Shown: one piece after another, positions 46,814 to 58,480 of the stretch
Layout: every line of letters starts with the position of its first letter
Numbering within the stretch: the stretch's first letter is position 1
NCBI RefSeq assembly: GCF_000283155.1
Contig: NW_004454163.1
Span: 2,150,185 to 2,214,184, forward strand
Reading direction: 5' to 3'
Length of the DNA: 64,000 nucleotides
Source: Ceratotherium simum simum
Taxonomy: Eukaryota > Chordata > Mammalia > Perissodactyla > Rhinocerotidae
Translations under genes and position numbers: made by a program
Notes under the pieces: model-generated
What the model saw: only the letters and a program-made list of their open reading frames with translations
Database searches by the model: none
Told to the model about the DNA's origin: nothing

Positions 46814-47475
46814 TGTGGGAGATCAAGATTTGGCCACCCTGAAATCTGTCTCTTTACCTTGGTTGTTTTCTCTAGGGACATTTGACCTCCCCCACTAACT
46901 GCCTAAAGAATTTGACATGGTGGCTCCTTCCTAGAACAGAGCTATCATGACGGCTATAAAAATAACGGAGGATAAAGGTTACAATAGAAAAGGCACCAAC
47001 AAGCCCCTCTTATCAGAAGTTCTGTCTCTCTGGCCACATTCTCTGGATGACCCTGTGAAGAGTTGCCAGACAATCATTTACATTTATAAGGGAAATCTCC
47101 ATTTGTAAAGGTATCTCCCTCTCTGTTTGGAGAAGAGAGGGGGATGAGCTCATTTCTAGTGACTTATCAATGTGGAAGGTGAGGCCTTGAGCTACATAAT
47201 AAACCTTACTCTTGTTTACTGTACTTTAGTGATAATCTCCTGTAACTGACTCCCCCCACCCCCATAATCCTCCTTTGTCATTGGCTGAAAATGATATTTA
47301 AGACGAGAATTTCTGCTATTGTGTTGAGAAACGCAGTGTCCCTGCTTTCTCCCATGTATACATGTTATTAAACTTGGTATTATTTTCTCCTGCTAACCTG
47401 TCTTGTTGATTATTTGGCCAGCCAGAAGAACCTTAAGGGAAAGGGCAGAGGGAGATTCTCTCTCTTCCCCCAACA
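46814..47475 (+). mobile_element. solo LTR, same class I family, 4-bp TSD
   Basis: 662 bp from TGTGGGAGATCAAG to CTTCCCCCAACA, flanked by a perfect 4-bp TSD 'ccac' at 46810-46813 and 47476-47479. It shares with the 2.5-kb LTR the segment 'agggaaatctccatttgta', the 'cttgtttactgt' region, ATTAAA (47367-47372) and the tail 'ggccagccagaagaacc'. It is longer than its relatives, with extra U3 sequence at about 46880-47080. Confidence 0.92.
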
Positions 47476-47479
47476 CCAC

Positions 47480-49439
47480 CAAACAGTATTCATTATAAAA
47501 CTGTGTTGATATAGGTATCGATCATAGAGGACACAAAACTTCTTTGTTCAAATATTCACCTTTGGGTCAAATGCTCAAAGAATTATTGAAATTTTGGAAA
47601 TATATGATAAATCTGTACCTCAACTTTTAGGTGCTCATTTTGTTGAAGGTACTATGAGGTAAAAATTATGGTTTCAATGACATATATGGTTAGTTTTCTA
47701 TATTCTGTGGTCATACACTAAAATCTTAAGATTTGTCAGAGATGCTCACACTTGCATGACGCTTGAAGGAAAAAGGCAAGACTGAAAACCCCTTAAAAGC
47801 AGGGACAATAATCTCATTTATGCATTATGCCTCCATGGGCAACACAATATCTAGCACAGATAAACCCTTGTTGAGGATAGAAATAAAATGCTAATCATAC
47901 ATTCATTCAATACACATGTGTAAACCACAACTAGAAAACAAACCAAAGCTTACTGATTTAGGTCAAGAAATCTTTACTCATGAAAGAACGCAAATACCTA
48001 TGCCCATATTAAACTAATTTTGGACACCCAGCTTTGGTATTTCCAGTACTTAACTCTAGAGGCAAAATTATCAATAGTGTAAACTATGTATTCTAAAGAT
48101 AAAATCTTAGATAATTGTGATACTTAAATGCCATATTTTTAAACAGTTAATTTCAAATAAAGTTTGTTTTTTAAGGCCATGAACAACACTCAATAATTTA
48201 AATTAAGAATCTAAAATTCTATATGCAGTACATCTTTTATTGGCAAACATTTAAAATGTAAAACTGCATAAAACCAATATATGGCAAGGCATGTTGCAAT
48301 ATAAATCTAATAAATTCTTAGGTGTGCCAAGTTTTATTGAATCTTCTCCTCTATGAGATGCATTTATTTGCTTAATTCAATAAACATCACAGTACCTAAT
48401 AATGTAAATCTAGCTTTCACATGAGAATATACTTTCCAAAATATAATCTGAGTTTCTTCTTATTACAGAAGTATAGGTCAAAGTTTTAGGATATTTTGAA
48501 ATAATTTTGAAACAAAGTGTGTATTATATTTTGGGGATAATCTTTTTCTGACTTCATTTAATCATATAATTGGAAGAAATGTTCAAAACTAGTGTACAAT
48601 TAAGAAAATTTCATATAGACTCTATTTCATGCAGTCAAGTGTGTAAAAATGCGTATTGATTCTTTCAGAAGCAACCCCGAGCTCTCCCTGTTCCAGGCTT
48701 ATTTGAAACCTATTTGATCATGATTTTCCTGAGGCAATTTATGAGTGTGGTTTCCCTTGCAGACTGTGAACAATTCATAATTCTGTCCTTCTAGGCCTTT
48801 GGAATAAAGTTTCTCTGCATCTATTTTAGGGTTACCTCCTCATTCAATGATAATAGCAAATAATTAGCATCACTCAGTAAACTCACACCAAAGAATTAAT
48901 ATATTTTATACTTGAGGAAAAAAATCAAAAGGGATAAACTATGAAAATTCTATTTATACACTAAAATTATGCTTTTAGAAACATAACTAGAGCTTAGGTG
49001 TAGAAATTGATGATATATTAAGATTTTTACATATTTTAAAATTATTTGTTGCGGCTTGATCTTTTACAAAACTATTGACAAATTGAATGATGTTGTTAGT
49101 CTGATGATCCAGAAAAATTTTTAGATCTTGGCATGCTATGCACTTTGCTGTTTTCAAGGGAAAATGATATGAGTCGCAGAACTGATCAGACCAAAATGCA
49201 ATGGAGGTGTTTTTAAATGTGGCACCAATTATGCAGAATATTTATATTTGCTAATTCTCACTAGATAATTTGGTCTTTAAATCAGAATCTGCTATGTATT
49301 TAGGTTAGTACAGTTCTGCTGCTTCCGTGGATTAAAATATCATCTAAAAGTTAGGTTCCAGTCAGCTATCAAAAACACATATGACATAAATGAAATATGT
49401 AAAACATCCAAGGAGCTACTCTAGACTTCTCAGACAAAC
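47480..49439. other. AT-rich intergenic or putative intronic DNA
   Basis: A LINE-2-like tail lies at about 47790-47880. Otherwise there are no repeats or supported exons. A patch at 48655-48840 is less AT-rich and unassigned. Confidence 0.4.
47790..47885 (+). repeat. LINE-2 3'-end fragment
   Basis: 'aaaagcagggacaataatct', 'tatgcctccatgggcaacac' and 'aatatctagcacagataaac' follow the LINE-2 3' order. Confidence 0.55.
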
Positions 49440-49940
49440 ACGTGGCTCCCCGAATTCCATATCATTAGCAATTTGTTCTGCCTCAGCTGCATCTGTAACT
49501 GCTTCTCCCCAAAGTCATGCTGTCCATTTTACCACCTTGGCTCGTTAGGCACTTGCCCGAGAAGACTGGGAGCTCACCCTTGGTTACTGCTGCTCTGGAA
49601 GGCCAACTTGCCACTTACTTTGACTTTCTGGCGTTTCTGATCACTTTCAGACACGGAGGAAGCCCAACACCGTGGGATATGGGTGAGGCTTCTGCAGAAG
49701 CTGATCGGAAAGCAATTCTGAAGAACAGCATGAATTCTTCACAGGATATACTCTGACCAATAAAAAACAGTAGATGGAACAATAAAACTGTCCCTTTGTC
49801 CCCTCCTATGGACTGTTCTGTGACATTTTCTCTCAACTGCCTGTCTGGTGACATCTTGTAGTTTCCTTGGAAAGTGACTGCACCTGTTATGCAACTTGGT
49901 GAGAAGCAGTGGCCAGCAGAGCAACATGACACCTTACATT
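49440..49940. other. isolated GC-richer, CpG-containing patch
   Basis: About 500 bp with clearly higher G+C and around eight CpGs, flanked by AT-rich DNA. Frames are open on both strands (49517-49756 plus; 49615-49932 and 49739-49927 minus). Two AATAAA strings lie on the plus strand near 49764 and 49783. It could be a conserved exon region, a non-coding RNA exon or an unrecognised old repeat. Confidence 0.45.
49619..49691 (-). CDS. candidate 73-nt internal coding exon (weak)
   Basis: On the minus strand an acceptor 'gatcagcttctgcag' (moderate pyrimidine content) precedes 73 nt ending at a near-ideal donor AAA|GTAAGT. The frame that enters with one nucleotide reads 24 codons, including 'PRCWASSVSESDQKRQKVK', and exits in phase 0, which fits the phase-0 entry of 44429-44523. 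A second frame is also open but exits in a phase that hits a stop in that next candidate. Chance is a serious alternative. Confidence 0.22.
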
Positions 49941-51135
49941 ATTCTCCATCCTGCACTCTTCATTTTCCTTCCTCTCCCTCTTGCCCATCTGGGATTGCAT
50001 CTACCAAATAATGTATTAGAACTTAACCCTTGCCTCAGACTCTGTTTTAAGGGAGTGTGGGATAAGATTGTAGATTATCTATGAAATTGCCTGGGCTATT
50101 TCTATTGGAAAAGGTACTATGAAATTGACCATGGTAAATAATGTATTAATATGGGATTTTCTTTAGAAATATTATCATAAGTATGCAAGTTTTGTTTTAA
50201 TTTCCAATCAGGCTTACTAGTTTAATATAACAAAAATTATCTAAATTAATTATGTCAAAAAAATTCAAAGAAGCTAAAATCTTATGTGTGTGTGTGTAAA
50301 TATATATATACATAAAACATAATATCAATGAAAGAGAATATAAAAAATATTTGATAAGCAACAAAGAAAATAGTGGAAAAAAATTTACCTCAGTGGTTAA
50401 AAGTAGATTCAATTTTTAAAGATTTCCTACATTACACATTTTGCAGAAGCCAGAATGTAGTTCTATGACATTTAGTTTTGTGCTGAAATGAAAAGAATGT
50501 CTGCCAATTGTTGACATTCTCATATGCTCTGACAATGAAATCGTTCAACTTTTAGCATAAAAAGTTTACTTTTAGTCCATGTTGTCATTCATAAAGATGG
50601 CATTATACCATGTCAGAAACTCCTTATTCCATATCTTTTCCAATCCTTATTTTCAATTTGTTGAGTTTTAGATAGAATCATTGTACTCTTAATTTTGTCG
50701 CCAATAAAATAATTAGATTTTGAAGAAAATTTTACCAGAGAGGTTTTTTTCTTTAGAAATCCTAATAAGATATAACATGACATTACTAGCCAAAAAATTC
50801 AGTCCATTCCAAATTTCAAAGGGAAACTAAATGTAGATGATAAAAATCCTAGATTTTATAAAATTAAATGTAAAATTTTATTTTATAATTTGATTTAGCA
50901 AAAATATGCTAATAATTTGAAGTTCAATCAAGACTGTTTAAAAGACTAATATTAACCTTATCATGTCGTAAAGGTAAATGACATACTTAATAAATTATCT
51001 TTTTATTTTGAGAAGGACTCTCTAGGGAAAAAATTTAAAATAAGTTGTTCATTGCACACCATCATCATTCACCAATGTAAAGATCGTCATATTTTATTTT
51101 GTATTTTTTTCTTTCTTTCCGGGTACCTATGTCCC
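49941..51135. other. AT-rich intergenic DNA
   Basis: Nothing supported. A short TG/TA run lies near 50284-50312. Confidence 0.45.
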
Positions 51136-51139
51136 TTCC

Positions 51140-51260
51140 CCTCCATTAGAATTAGAAGGTATCCTAGAGATCATGTGTTCTAGCAACCACGTTTTAGAGA
51201 GGAAGAATCAAAAGCACAGAGACTGACTTGATCAACATCACATACTAGTTTGGTAGATTT
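51140..51260 (-). repeat. MIR-like SINE fragment
   Basis: 'gaaggtatcctagagatcat', 'tttagagaggaagaatcaaa' and 'gcacagagactgacttgatc' resemble an old tRNA-derived SINE core. Orientation and family are uncertain. Confidence 0.4.
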
Positions 51261-51416
51261 GGAAGTAAAACTGAAGTCTTCTGGTCTGTTAACTGGTCTT
51301 CCTTCCATACGGGATGTTGAATAGTGTAGTGGTATAGTGTTCAGAGCAGGGAAACTTTTTTCTAGGCATAACTTTTTCACCAACAGTCATATAACTCTTC
51401 TAACCTCACATTTTTT

Positions 51417-51660
51417 TATGTGTGTGTGTAAGGAAGATTAGCCTCGAGCTAACATCCAATGCCAATCCTCCTCTTTTTGCTGAGGAAGATTGGCCCTGGG
51501 CTAACATCTGTGCCCATTTTTGTCTATTTTATATGGGACGCCACCATAGCATGGCTTGAGAAGCAGTGCATCGGTGCGCACCCAAGATCCAAACCTGCAA
51601 ACCCCGCCTGCTACAGCAGAGCACGTGCACTTAACCATTACGCCACAGGGCCAGACCCAT
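51417..51660 (-). mobile_element. ERE-type SINE, divergent lineage
   Basis: The minus strand starts GGGTCTGGCCCTGTGGCGTA, has a B-box-like GTTTGGATCT and two 'ATGTTAGC(C/T)C' 3' modules. TSD: 'aacctcacatttttt' (51402-51416) versus 'agcctcacatttttt' (51661-51675). It belongs with the copies at 10396 and 38667. Confidence 0.94.
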
Positions 51661-51676
51661 AGCCTCACATTTTTTA

Positions 51677-52405
51677 TCTGTAATATTAAGGAAGTTAAAT
51701 TAGATAAAATATATTGCCCTTTCAACTTTAAAATTATATGAAACTGTAAATACATTTCTATATTAATGGGAGTTAGAGAGAGCCAAAAGAGATATATCAT
51801 ATCCATTTTATTTGTTTTCATTTATTTCTTTTCTAAAATGCTGAATCACTTCCAATTTTCCATAAGGATAGTCCCTCTCCTAAATCTTTTATGTAGCCAC
51901 AACCTGTATCAACCAATCAAATTTTTTTTCCAGTAGATCAGGTAAGAGTGGACTTACTATCACTTTTCATGTCATAAACCCAAAATGTTCCTCCAAGTCA
52001 ATTATCACTGATTTAGTGAACTGCAAAAAAAAAAAGTCTTTGCTATGAACCTCTTTCGCTTCAGTTTGTGTATAAAAGGATATATTTGCATAAAAATCTG
52101 AAGAGTAAATTTCAATATTAACATTTAATTGAATACTCATGATTAAAATTTTAAACTTGGAAAGTAATTAAATTTTCTTCTGAAATAATTTATGATTGTT
52201 TCTTTCTGCAACTACATTGGGAAAATGCTTAGCAAGTATCAAAGCCTAAAAAAATTAAGTGTATCTCCAGAAAGCCTTGTCATTTTCTTATTTATTGGCT
52301 ATGCGGGGCACAAAAGATGAGTATTGCCTTAATAATTTGTTTTGCTTTCCACATAAATAAAAAATATTAAAAATGTCTCCCAAAAAACATGAAAAAAAGA
52401 GATGA
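51677..52405. other. AT-rich intergenic DNA
   Basis: Contains a splice-site-flanked segment at 51958-52020 (minus) that I rejected as an exon because of an in-frame stop. Nothing else is recognised. Confidence 0.45.
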
Positions 52406-52875
52406 TGTGATAGTTACTTTTGTGTCAACTTGATTGGGCCATTGGGTGCCCAGATATTTGATCAAACATTATTTATTCTGGGTATGTCTATGAGGGTGTT
52501 TTGGAATGAGATTAACATTTGAATCAGTGGATTGAGTAAAGCAGATTCTCCTCCCTAATGTAGGTTGTCCTCATCTTATCAGATGGAGGCCTGGATAGAA
52601 CAAAGGCTAACCCTCCTGAGAGTAAGAGGAGACTCCTCCTGCCTGACTGCTTTGAGCTGGGACATAGATCTTTTCTTGCCTTTGTACTTGAACTGTAATA
52701 TCAGCTCTTCTTGGATCTTGAGTCTGATGGCTTTCAGACTGGGAACTTACATCAGTGGCTCTTCTGAGCCTCCAGCTGCCAACTGCAGACCTTGAGACAT
52801 CTCAGCCTCCATAATCACATGAACCAATTCATATATATATCTCACATCGATTCTATTTCTCTGGAGACTATCACA
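52406..52875 (+). mobile_element. MaLR/ERVL-type solo LTR
   Basis: 470 bp beginning TGTGATAGT and ending ACTATCACA, a perfect 9-bp inverted end. The internal order is a common mammalian LTR: 'gtcaacttgattgggccatt', 'gtgcccagatatttgatcaa', 'gagtaaagcagattctcctc', 'cagcctccataatcacatga'. Flanks 'gatga' and 'gatgg' agree at four of five, fitting a 5-bp TSD. The exact family name is uncertain. The frame at 52565-52795 lies inside it. Confidence 0.82.
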
Positions 52876-53040
52876 GATGGCATGGCTAGCTCTTCTTGCG
52901 TTTATAAATTATGCTTGTTATCTTACCATAAGGAGGAAAGCAAAAAGAAGGCTTAGTAAATCAACTAAAATCTTTAAGGAAGAGAGCTGATCATGACATT
53001 AGGAAGATTTGAAGAGTAAATACAAAGTTGAAAAGCAGAG
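52876..53040. other. short spacer
   Basis: No feature recognised. Confidence 0.4.
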
Positions 53041-53044
53041 TGTA

Positions 53045-53215
53045 ATTGAAAGAATAAAGGACTTGGACTTAGAAAATCAGGGTTGGAATCCCAGCCCTGG
53101 GATCTTGGCCAAAGCTGTAACCTATCAAATCTCTTTTTACTCACTGAAGAGTATGGGATCACCTCATCTACCCTACACACATCATTAATTCATTTATTCA
53201 CTTACTCAATGAAAG
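53045..53215 (+). repeat. MIR SINE fragment
   Basis: 'aaaggacttggacttagaaa', 'atcagggttggaatcccagc' and 'tcttggccaaagctgtaacc' follow the MIR 5' order. The (Y)ATTTATTCA-type end near 53190 may be unrelated. Confidence 0.65.
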
Positions 53216-54125
53216 ATGTGAATGTGCATTTTAAACTCAAATTGCCATGTAAAAATAACGTCTGTATTGACAGGACTAAACAAGATAATGCAAATAAAAA
53301 TAATTAAGGAAGAAGAAATGAAGAGAATATGAAAATCTGTCTATCTTTTCCATAAGTGTTGTGGAATGAGTATACATATAGGGCAAAGGGAAGACTACGG
53401 GGAGAAGTTATATTAAAAAAGTATGAATTCTCTGTACCTTTCAGAAAGGGCATTGTGAAATTTGCTTACCCTAAGATTTGAATATTGAGAGAGAGCCCTG
53501 CAAATTCATAAATATGTAAGTTGTAGCTAATTGCAAATAAATTATGAACTTTTTTCAATATTTTGATATTGAAAATAGCTTACTTAATTTCTGATTGTGG
53601 CTAATTAATGACAATAAATGGACTCTTTGCCAAAGAGTAGATCTCTCCTGTCATTCTAACTATTAGACATCACTTACTTCCTTATCATAATATATACTGA
53701 AGAAACTGGTAGTAAAATATCTTTCTTAATAAATTAGCTGAGTAATGGCAAAAGTCACCAAAAATTATGAAGAAACAAAGCTACTTTCAAAGCCAAATGG
53801 TAAATTTTCCAAAAATAGAAATCACGCCTGTTATCAAATAGTGATTGAAGAAATGGCAATGCCAGTAGGAAATAATGTAAAAACCTTTTTTTTTTTTTTT
53901 AAAGAATTGCCAGCAAGTAAAATAGATCGGGAAGAAAATATGATCCTAAGATGTGAAGCATAAGAGAGGATAATAGGAAAACATTTGCTGTTTGTTTGAT
54001 ATAGAAAAAAGCAAAAGATAATAAAAAGCGTTTACAAATGCATTTCTCATCTTGTTCTCTATTTTTAAAATGTCACGTTCATCCTGTGAGGGAGCATAAA
54101 AGAAGCCTGTGTGATTAGAAAGAAA
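53216..54125. other. AT-rich intergenic DNA
   Basis: A 72-codon plus-strand frame (53745-53963) spans a poly-T run and lacks support. Nothing else seen. Confidence 0.45.
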
Positions 54126-54129
54126 TGAA

Positions 54130-54340
54130 AAAAGAACTAATATTTATTGAGCACTTTTCTTATGATAAATGTTGACATTTTTAATCCTCCTGACAATCTC
54201 ATAGTACATCAATATTTTATGGACAAGGAAACTGAGTTTATATAACTTGCCTAGTCATAGTGCTTTAAAAAAAAAAGTGTACCCGGATTAAAATGCAGAT
54301 ATTCTTTCACTTTAAAAGTTCCACTTGACCATGAAGTCTA
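54130..54340 (-). repeat. MIR SINE, antisense
   Basis: 'taatatttattgagcacttt', 'tttaatcctcctgacaatct', 'atggacaaggaaactgagtt' and 'cttgcctagtcatagtgctt' follow the antisense MIR order. Confidence 0.8.
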
Positions 54341-55210
54341 TGAAAGCAAAATCGAGTGTTGTTTATAAAAATAACTAAAGAGTTTTAGTTCACCACACAC
54401 AATAAACACATGATATGCTTCAAGTATTTTACTATTATTGATTAAAAAAACCAAAAATATTATTTAATCAAAATGCTTAGAGACAAAAGGAAAACTAAGA
54501 AAGATTGATAAATGAATAGTTCTAGTAAAGAAATGGCCAGCATTCAGGGAGTAGTCTTAATTTAATAATCTGGGAAAGTGGATGTGGAATCATCAGGTTT
54601 ACAAAATTTACAAGATGAGGTTAACAATGTAGTTGAGGAACGCATTTAGCAGGAAGTGGAGTGGAGGCGAAGGTCCACTACTTGCAGCAGTCTGGCATTT
54701 TGCTGAAGCACCTGTCTGAATTACCCACACTGAGGTGTTGAACGAGTCACTTAGCCTTATAAATTATTTTAGTAATGCATTTATAGAATCATTAAAAATC
54801 CAAAGGGGTCACTTAAGAGCTTCATGTTTTAATGAATTTTATGAGAGAAATTACATTCTATAATAGTATTTGGGGTTTTAAAGATTCATGAAATTATCAG
54901 TACAGGTCCCGTGAGAAGAATGTCAGTGATCTAGTATAAATGAAATGTCCCTTCTTAGGACCAGTGCTCTGAACCCTCAGTCAACAGCAAGAAAATCAGG
55001 CCAGGCTGCTTTCTGAAGATAGTAGCCCAACATTATGCTGCTGCAAAAGAGACCATTTAGATGATGAATAGTAGCTGGAAAAACTATCAGGAATGAACGA
55101 ACAGGACCCATTATTTTAGCCTTATAGGATATTGGTGGGTTTGCACTTAATACTGGGTGCAATTTTTGACTGTTACTCCTCACTAGAGAGACAGAGGAAC
55201 TCCAAATATG
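54341..55210. other. intergenic DNA, no gene seen
   Basis: The 81-codon minus frame at 54977-55222 has no splice or start support. The patch at 54630-54760 is less AT-rich and unassigned. Confidence 0.45.
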
Positions 55211-55214
55211 TACC

Positions 55215-55395
55215 AGGAACATTACTTATATTATGTCACTTACTCCCCATGGCAATCCTGCCAGGTAGGTATTAATTTTATTATCATTGCTATTTTAAAG
55301 GCAAGGAATCTGAGGCTCAGAGAGGTGAAGAAACCTACTGAAAATCACATGAGATAAGAAATACTAAAAGCTAGATTTGAATGCCTCTATGTTTT
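55215..55395 (-). repeat. MIR SINE, antisense
   Basis: 'cccatggcaatcctgccagg', 'taggtattaattttattatc', 'aaggaatctgaggctcagag' and 'aggtgaagaaacctactgaa' are a clear antisense MIR. Confidence 0.85.
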
Positions 55396-55899
55396 CTTTC
55401 CTTTTGTTATGCAGTCAGTCTCTGTAATAACAGGACATGTTAAACAAAAAAAGGTGAAGAAAAAAGGGCTCTTAAAAAAATAAAAGTTGAAATGACAAAA
55501 TAATAAATGTTATAAATCTTGAAAGTTGTGCATAATATAAACATAAAATCATTAAAAGTCATTGATTCCTGATAGAGATACATTTATCAAAAAAAAGAGA
55601 TATTTTTATATTAGATAGTAAGTCAGGGCGAACCGTGACTCCTGATGTGCTATATAACTACATTAGAGAAATGATTAGTCTAGATATTAGGTAACAGCTA
55701 TTTATAGGACATGCCTCGTGGCTTTTTGAGAGCGACATAAATAAGACCATGGACATTTTATTAGAAGACAATTTTTATTATCGTTTGGAGATAGAATGTC
55801 ATATATGTGTGAAGGATTGCCAGACACTATTATTGTAATCAGGAAATTTGAAGACCCAAAAATTATAGTTTAAAGACATCCACTTTGCATTGTGAATTC

Positions 55900-56230
55900 A
55901 TGAAAATTTATTTCTTTATCCAACAATCATTTATTAGACTTCCTACTAAATGCTGGGTACTGTGTTTGGTGCTGGCATAAAAATGTTGAAGACGACACAA
56001 TATCTTCCTCTAGTTTCTTAGTGTCCATTGGGTAAACAAGTCATAATATGTTTTTAGTAACACAGACTTCACTCAGATAATGAAAGATGGGCACAGAACC
56101 CAATCCTGGATGGGTAGCAACAATAATAAAAGTTCATGTAGGAGCTGGTATCTAAGCTCATACCTTCATGCATTAGCCAAACAAATATTGGTTGAGACTG
56201 TGTCAGGCACTATTTTAAGAACTAGCAATA
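55900..56230. repeat. old interspersed repeat fragments
   Basis: Two segments of the type 'aatcatttattagacttcc'/'gctgggtactgtgtttggtg' (55925-55975) and 'caaatattggttgagactgt'/'caggcactattttaagaact' (56180-56225) match the common 'growing-list' 3' end of old LINE/SINE families. The family is not resolved. Confidence 0.5.
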
Positions 56231-56239
56231 AATTAGTGA

Positions 56240-56590
56240 AAGAGTTATTTTTCTCTCTCCTTTATTATTGCAAAACCCATATACAGAAGAGTAAAGGAAT
56301 TAATAAATTAAGAATAGAAATCAGTAAAATGGAAAACAAACATCAATGAGAAGGATAACAAGCCAATAGCTGGTTCTATGAAAAAGACTGAATAGTTAGA
56401 AAAAACTCTGGCAAGACTGACCAACGAGGAAGGAGAGAGAAGAAGGTAGAAAAATGCAGTATGAAAAAGGAGAAATATCTATAAACATAATACTACAAAA
56501 ATAATACAAGAATATTATGGATATATATATACATACCGAAAATGTGAAAACCTAGATAACATGCATAAATTTTTACAGAGTTCTGTAGTG
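56240..56590 (+). repeat. LINE-1 ORF2 internal fragment
   Basis: Degraded ORF2 text: 'attaagaatagaaatcagta', 'aatagctggttctatgaaaa', 'ctggcaagactgaccaacga', 'tacaagaatattatggatat', in the order seen in the ORF2 region upstream of the reverse-transcriptase core. The fragment is cut at both ends; the frame at 56080-56349 runs into it. Confidence 0.75.
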
Positions 56591-56689
56591 GACCCTTGTT
56601 GTTAATTTTGGCTTAATATCATCCGAACCTCCTTCCCTATGTTCCAGATAGTCCCCACCTCATTAGTGGAAAGGGCAAAAGTAGGTGGA

Positions 56690-56880
56690 GAGATATTCTG
56701 GTAAGAAGAAACAGCATGAGCAAAGGCCCAGAGGCAAGAGGCAAGAATAAGCAGGAATGTGTAGAGGATCTAAATAGCATAGCTGGAGAATTGAATGGAG
56801 AAACCGAGGTGCTAAATAATGAGGGGTATTGTAAGCTATTTTGAAGATTTTGGATTTTTTATTGGCATCAACAGAGAGTC
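56690..56880 (+). repeat. probable ancient interspersed repeat, family not named
   Basis: 'gaagaaacagcatgagcaaa', 'ggcccagaggcaagaggcaa' and 'ttttgaagattttggatttt' form a very common old mammalian repeat pattern, similar to 17.4-18.3 kb. Confidence 0.5.
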
Positions 56881-56939
56881 ACTCTCTGTTTGGGGAATCA
56901 AATAATCATGATGATAATGGTGATCTTGATAACTTCTAA

Positions 56940-57075
56940 CATTTTCTTAGTTCTTTTGGTGTGCCTTTAAGTGCTTTGTATGAACTATCTCAATTAACTC
57001 TCACAGGAACTCAATAAGATTGATACTCCTGTGAATTTTAAAGGTAAGGAAACAAGTTAACAAACTTGCCAAGTT
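56940..57075 (-). repeat. MIR SINE fragment, antisense
   Basis: 'gtgctttgtatgaactatct', 'tctcacaggaactcaataag' and 'tttaaaggtaaggaaacaag' are in antisense MIR order. Confidence 0.7.
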
Positions 57076-58480
57076 CAAGAAGAAAATATATAAGTAAAAA
57101 TGAAAACACTAGCTTTTTTTAAAATACATGAAAGATTTGAGTATAAATACCACATATTTGATATCCCCCAGATTATATAACACACAAAAAGAAGAGAGAA
57201 AGCCTTTATCCATTGCCTAGTACTACAAGAAGCTTCTGCATCTCAAACCTCCTTATTCTCAATTATGGCAGGTATGCAACAGATGCTGACTGAGCAGTGC
57301 ACATAATTGGATTTATTAATGGAAATACATAAGACAGGTTTGTGGGATCCATGAGATACTTGGGGGAGGAACACCGCAGGAGATTGCAAATCTTTTGTTT
57401 GAAAGTGAGGGCAAGAGTCATGACGTTGAAATTATTACTGTTCTCTAACATTATCTGTATTTACAGAAAGATTTGGAAAATATGGATTTCAGATAAAATG
57501 CCAAGCATCATAGAAGAATGAGTTGAGATAGTGGACCATGCATTTTTAGTGATACTGGTCTGCACTATTTCTGTTTTGATTCTCTCTGGTAGTACAAAGC
57601 AACCTGAGTTTAAGAGCAAGGAGAGCAACACAGATTGATTCAGATGTAGATTTTATGTATGGTTAAGTTTTCAAGAAAATGAGATAGTTTTGTGAACCAG
57701 TTGCCTTTCTTTATTTAGCAGATCCTACTCAAGATCAAATTATAAATGGTAAGAAGGTGCCGGGAAGAGATAGTAAATATGAGAGTGCAAATTTTTATCC
57801 CTGACAGAAAATAAATAAAATGAGGTGCCAATTCTACAGATAGTGGATCAGCATCACCCTGGTAAAAAAGACAGAGTTTATTAGAGTTATACATGAACAT
57901 TTATCATTGACACTTATTATATCTTAAAATCCTTTCACATCCTTTTTTGAATTATAATTCTTTTTGGTGATAAAGTGTTCTCAAGTCTAAGAATTTCTTT
58001 TATTCATACCTTAATACTTGCATACTTACCCTATTATTCAAGCTATGATTTATATTGGATTAAAATGCTCTAAAGAAAAAAATTATGAATTTGGACTAAA
58101 AAACACGTATTTGGAATGATACCACAATCTGTAAGGCAAAGTGATTACTTTACACTATTGAATCTCTTAACTCTATTTAGGACTTTGAGGTGGATGAAAA
58201 GCACTATGTGAATCACAAGATGCTAAATGAAGTGCTAAATAAATCAATAGATGATAATATTGCCTATGAAGTTAACAAATATAATAAATACCTTGTTATA
58301 GTCTATATGTAATATTCTGTTTTATAAACAAATGTGTTTCTTCTGAGCATTCAAACATTCAAATGCACCTTTAAAATAAAGATTCTCTTATATTAAACTC
58401 ACTGGTAGTCACTATCATGAAAACTGAAAAGAAATCTTATTTTTCAAAAGACATTTCAATGATTATTAAATGCAAAAAAA

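Noticed and set aside
51958..52020. Minus-strand segment with an ideal poly-T acceptor and a GTAAGT donor
   Set aside because: All three frames contain a stop, the longest one ending five codons before the donor, and its phase does not fit the neighbouring candidate exon.
58028..58067. Minus-strand 40-nt segment between a good acceptor and an AGG|GTAAGT donor
   Set aside because: Every frame has a stop; AT-rich DNA produces such splice-site pairs by chance.
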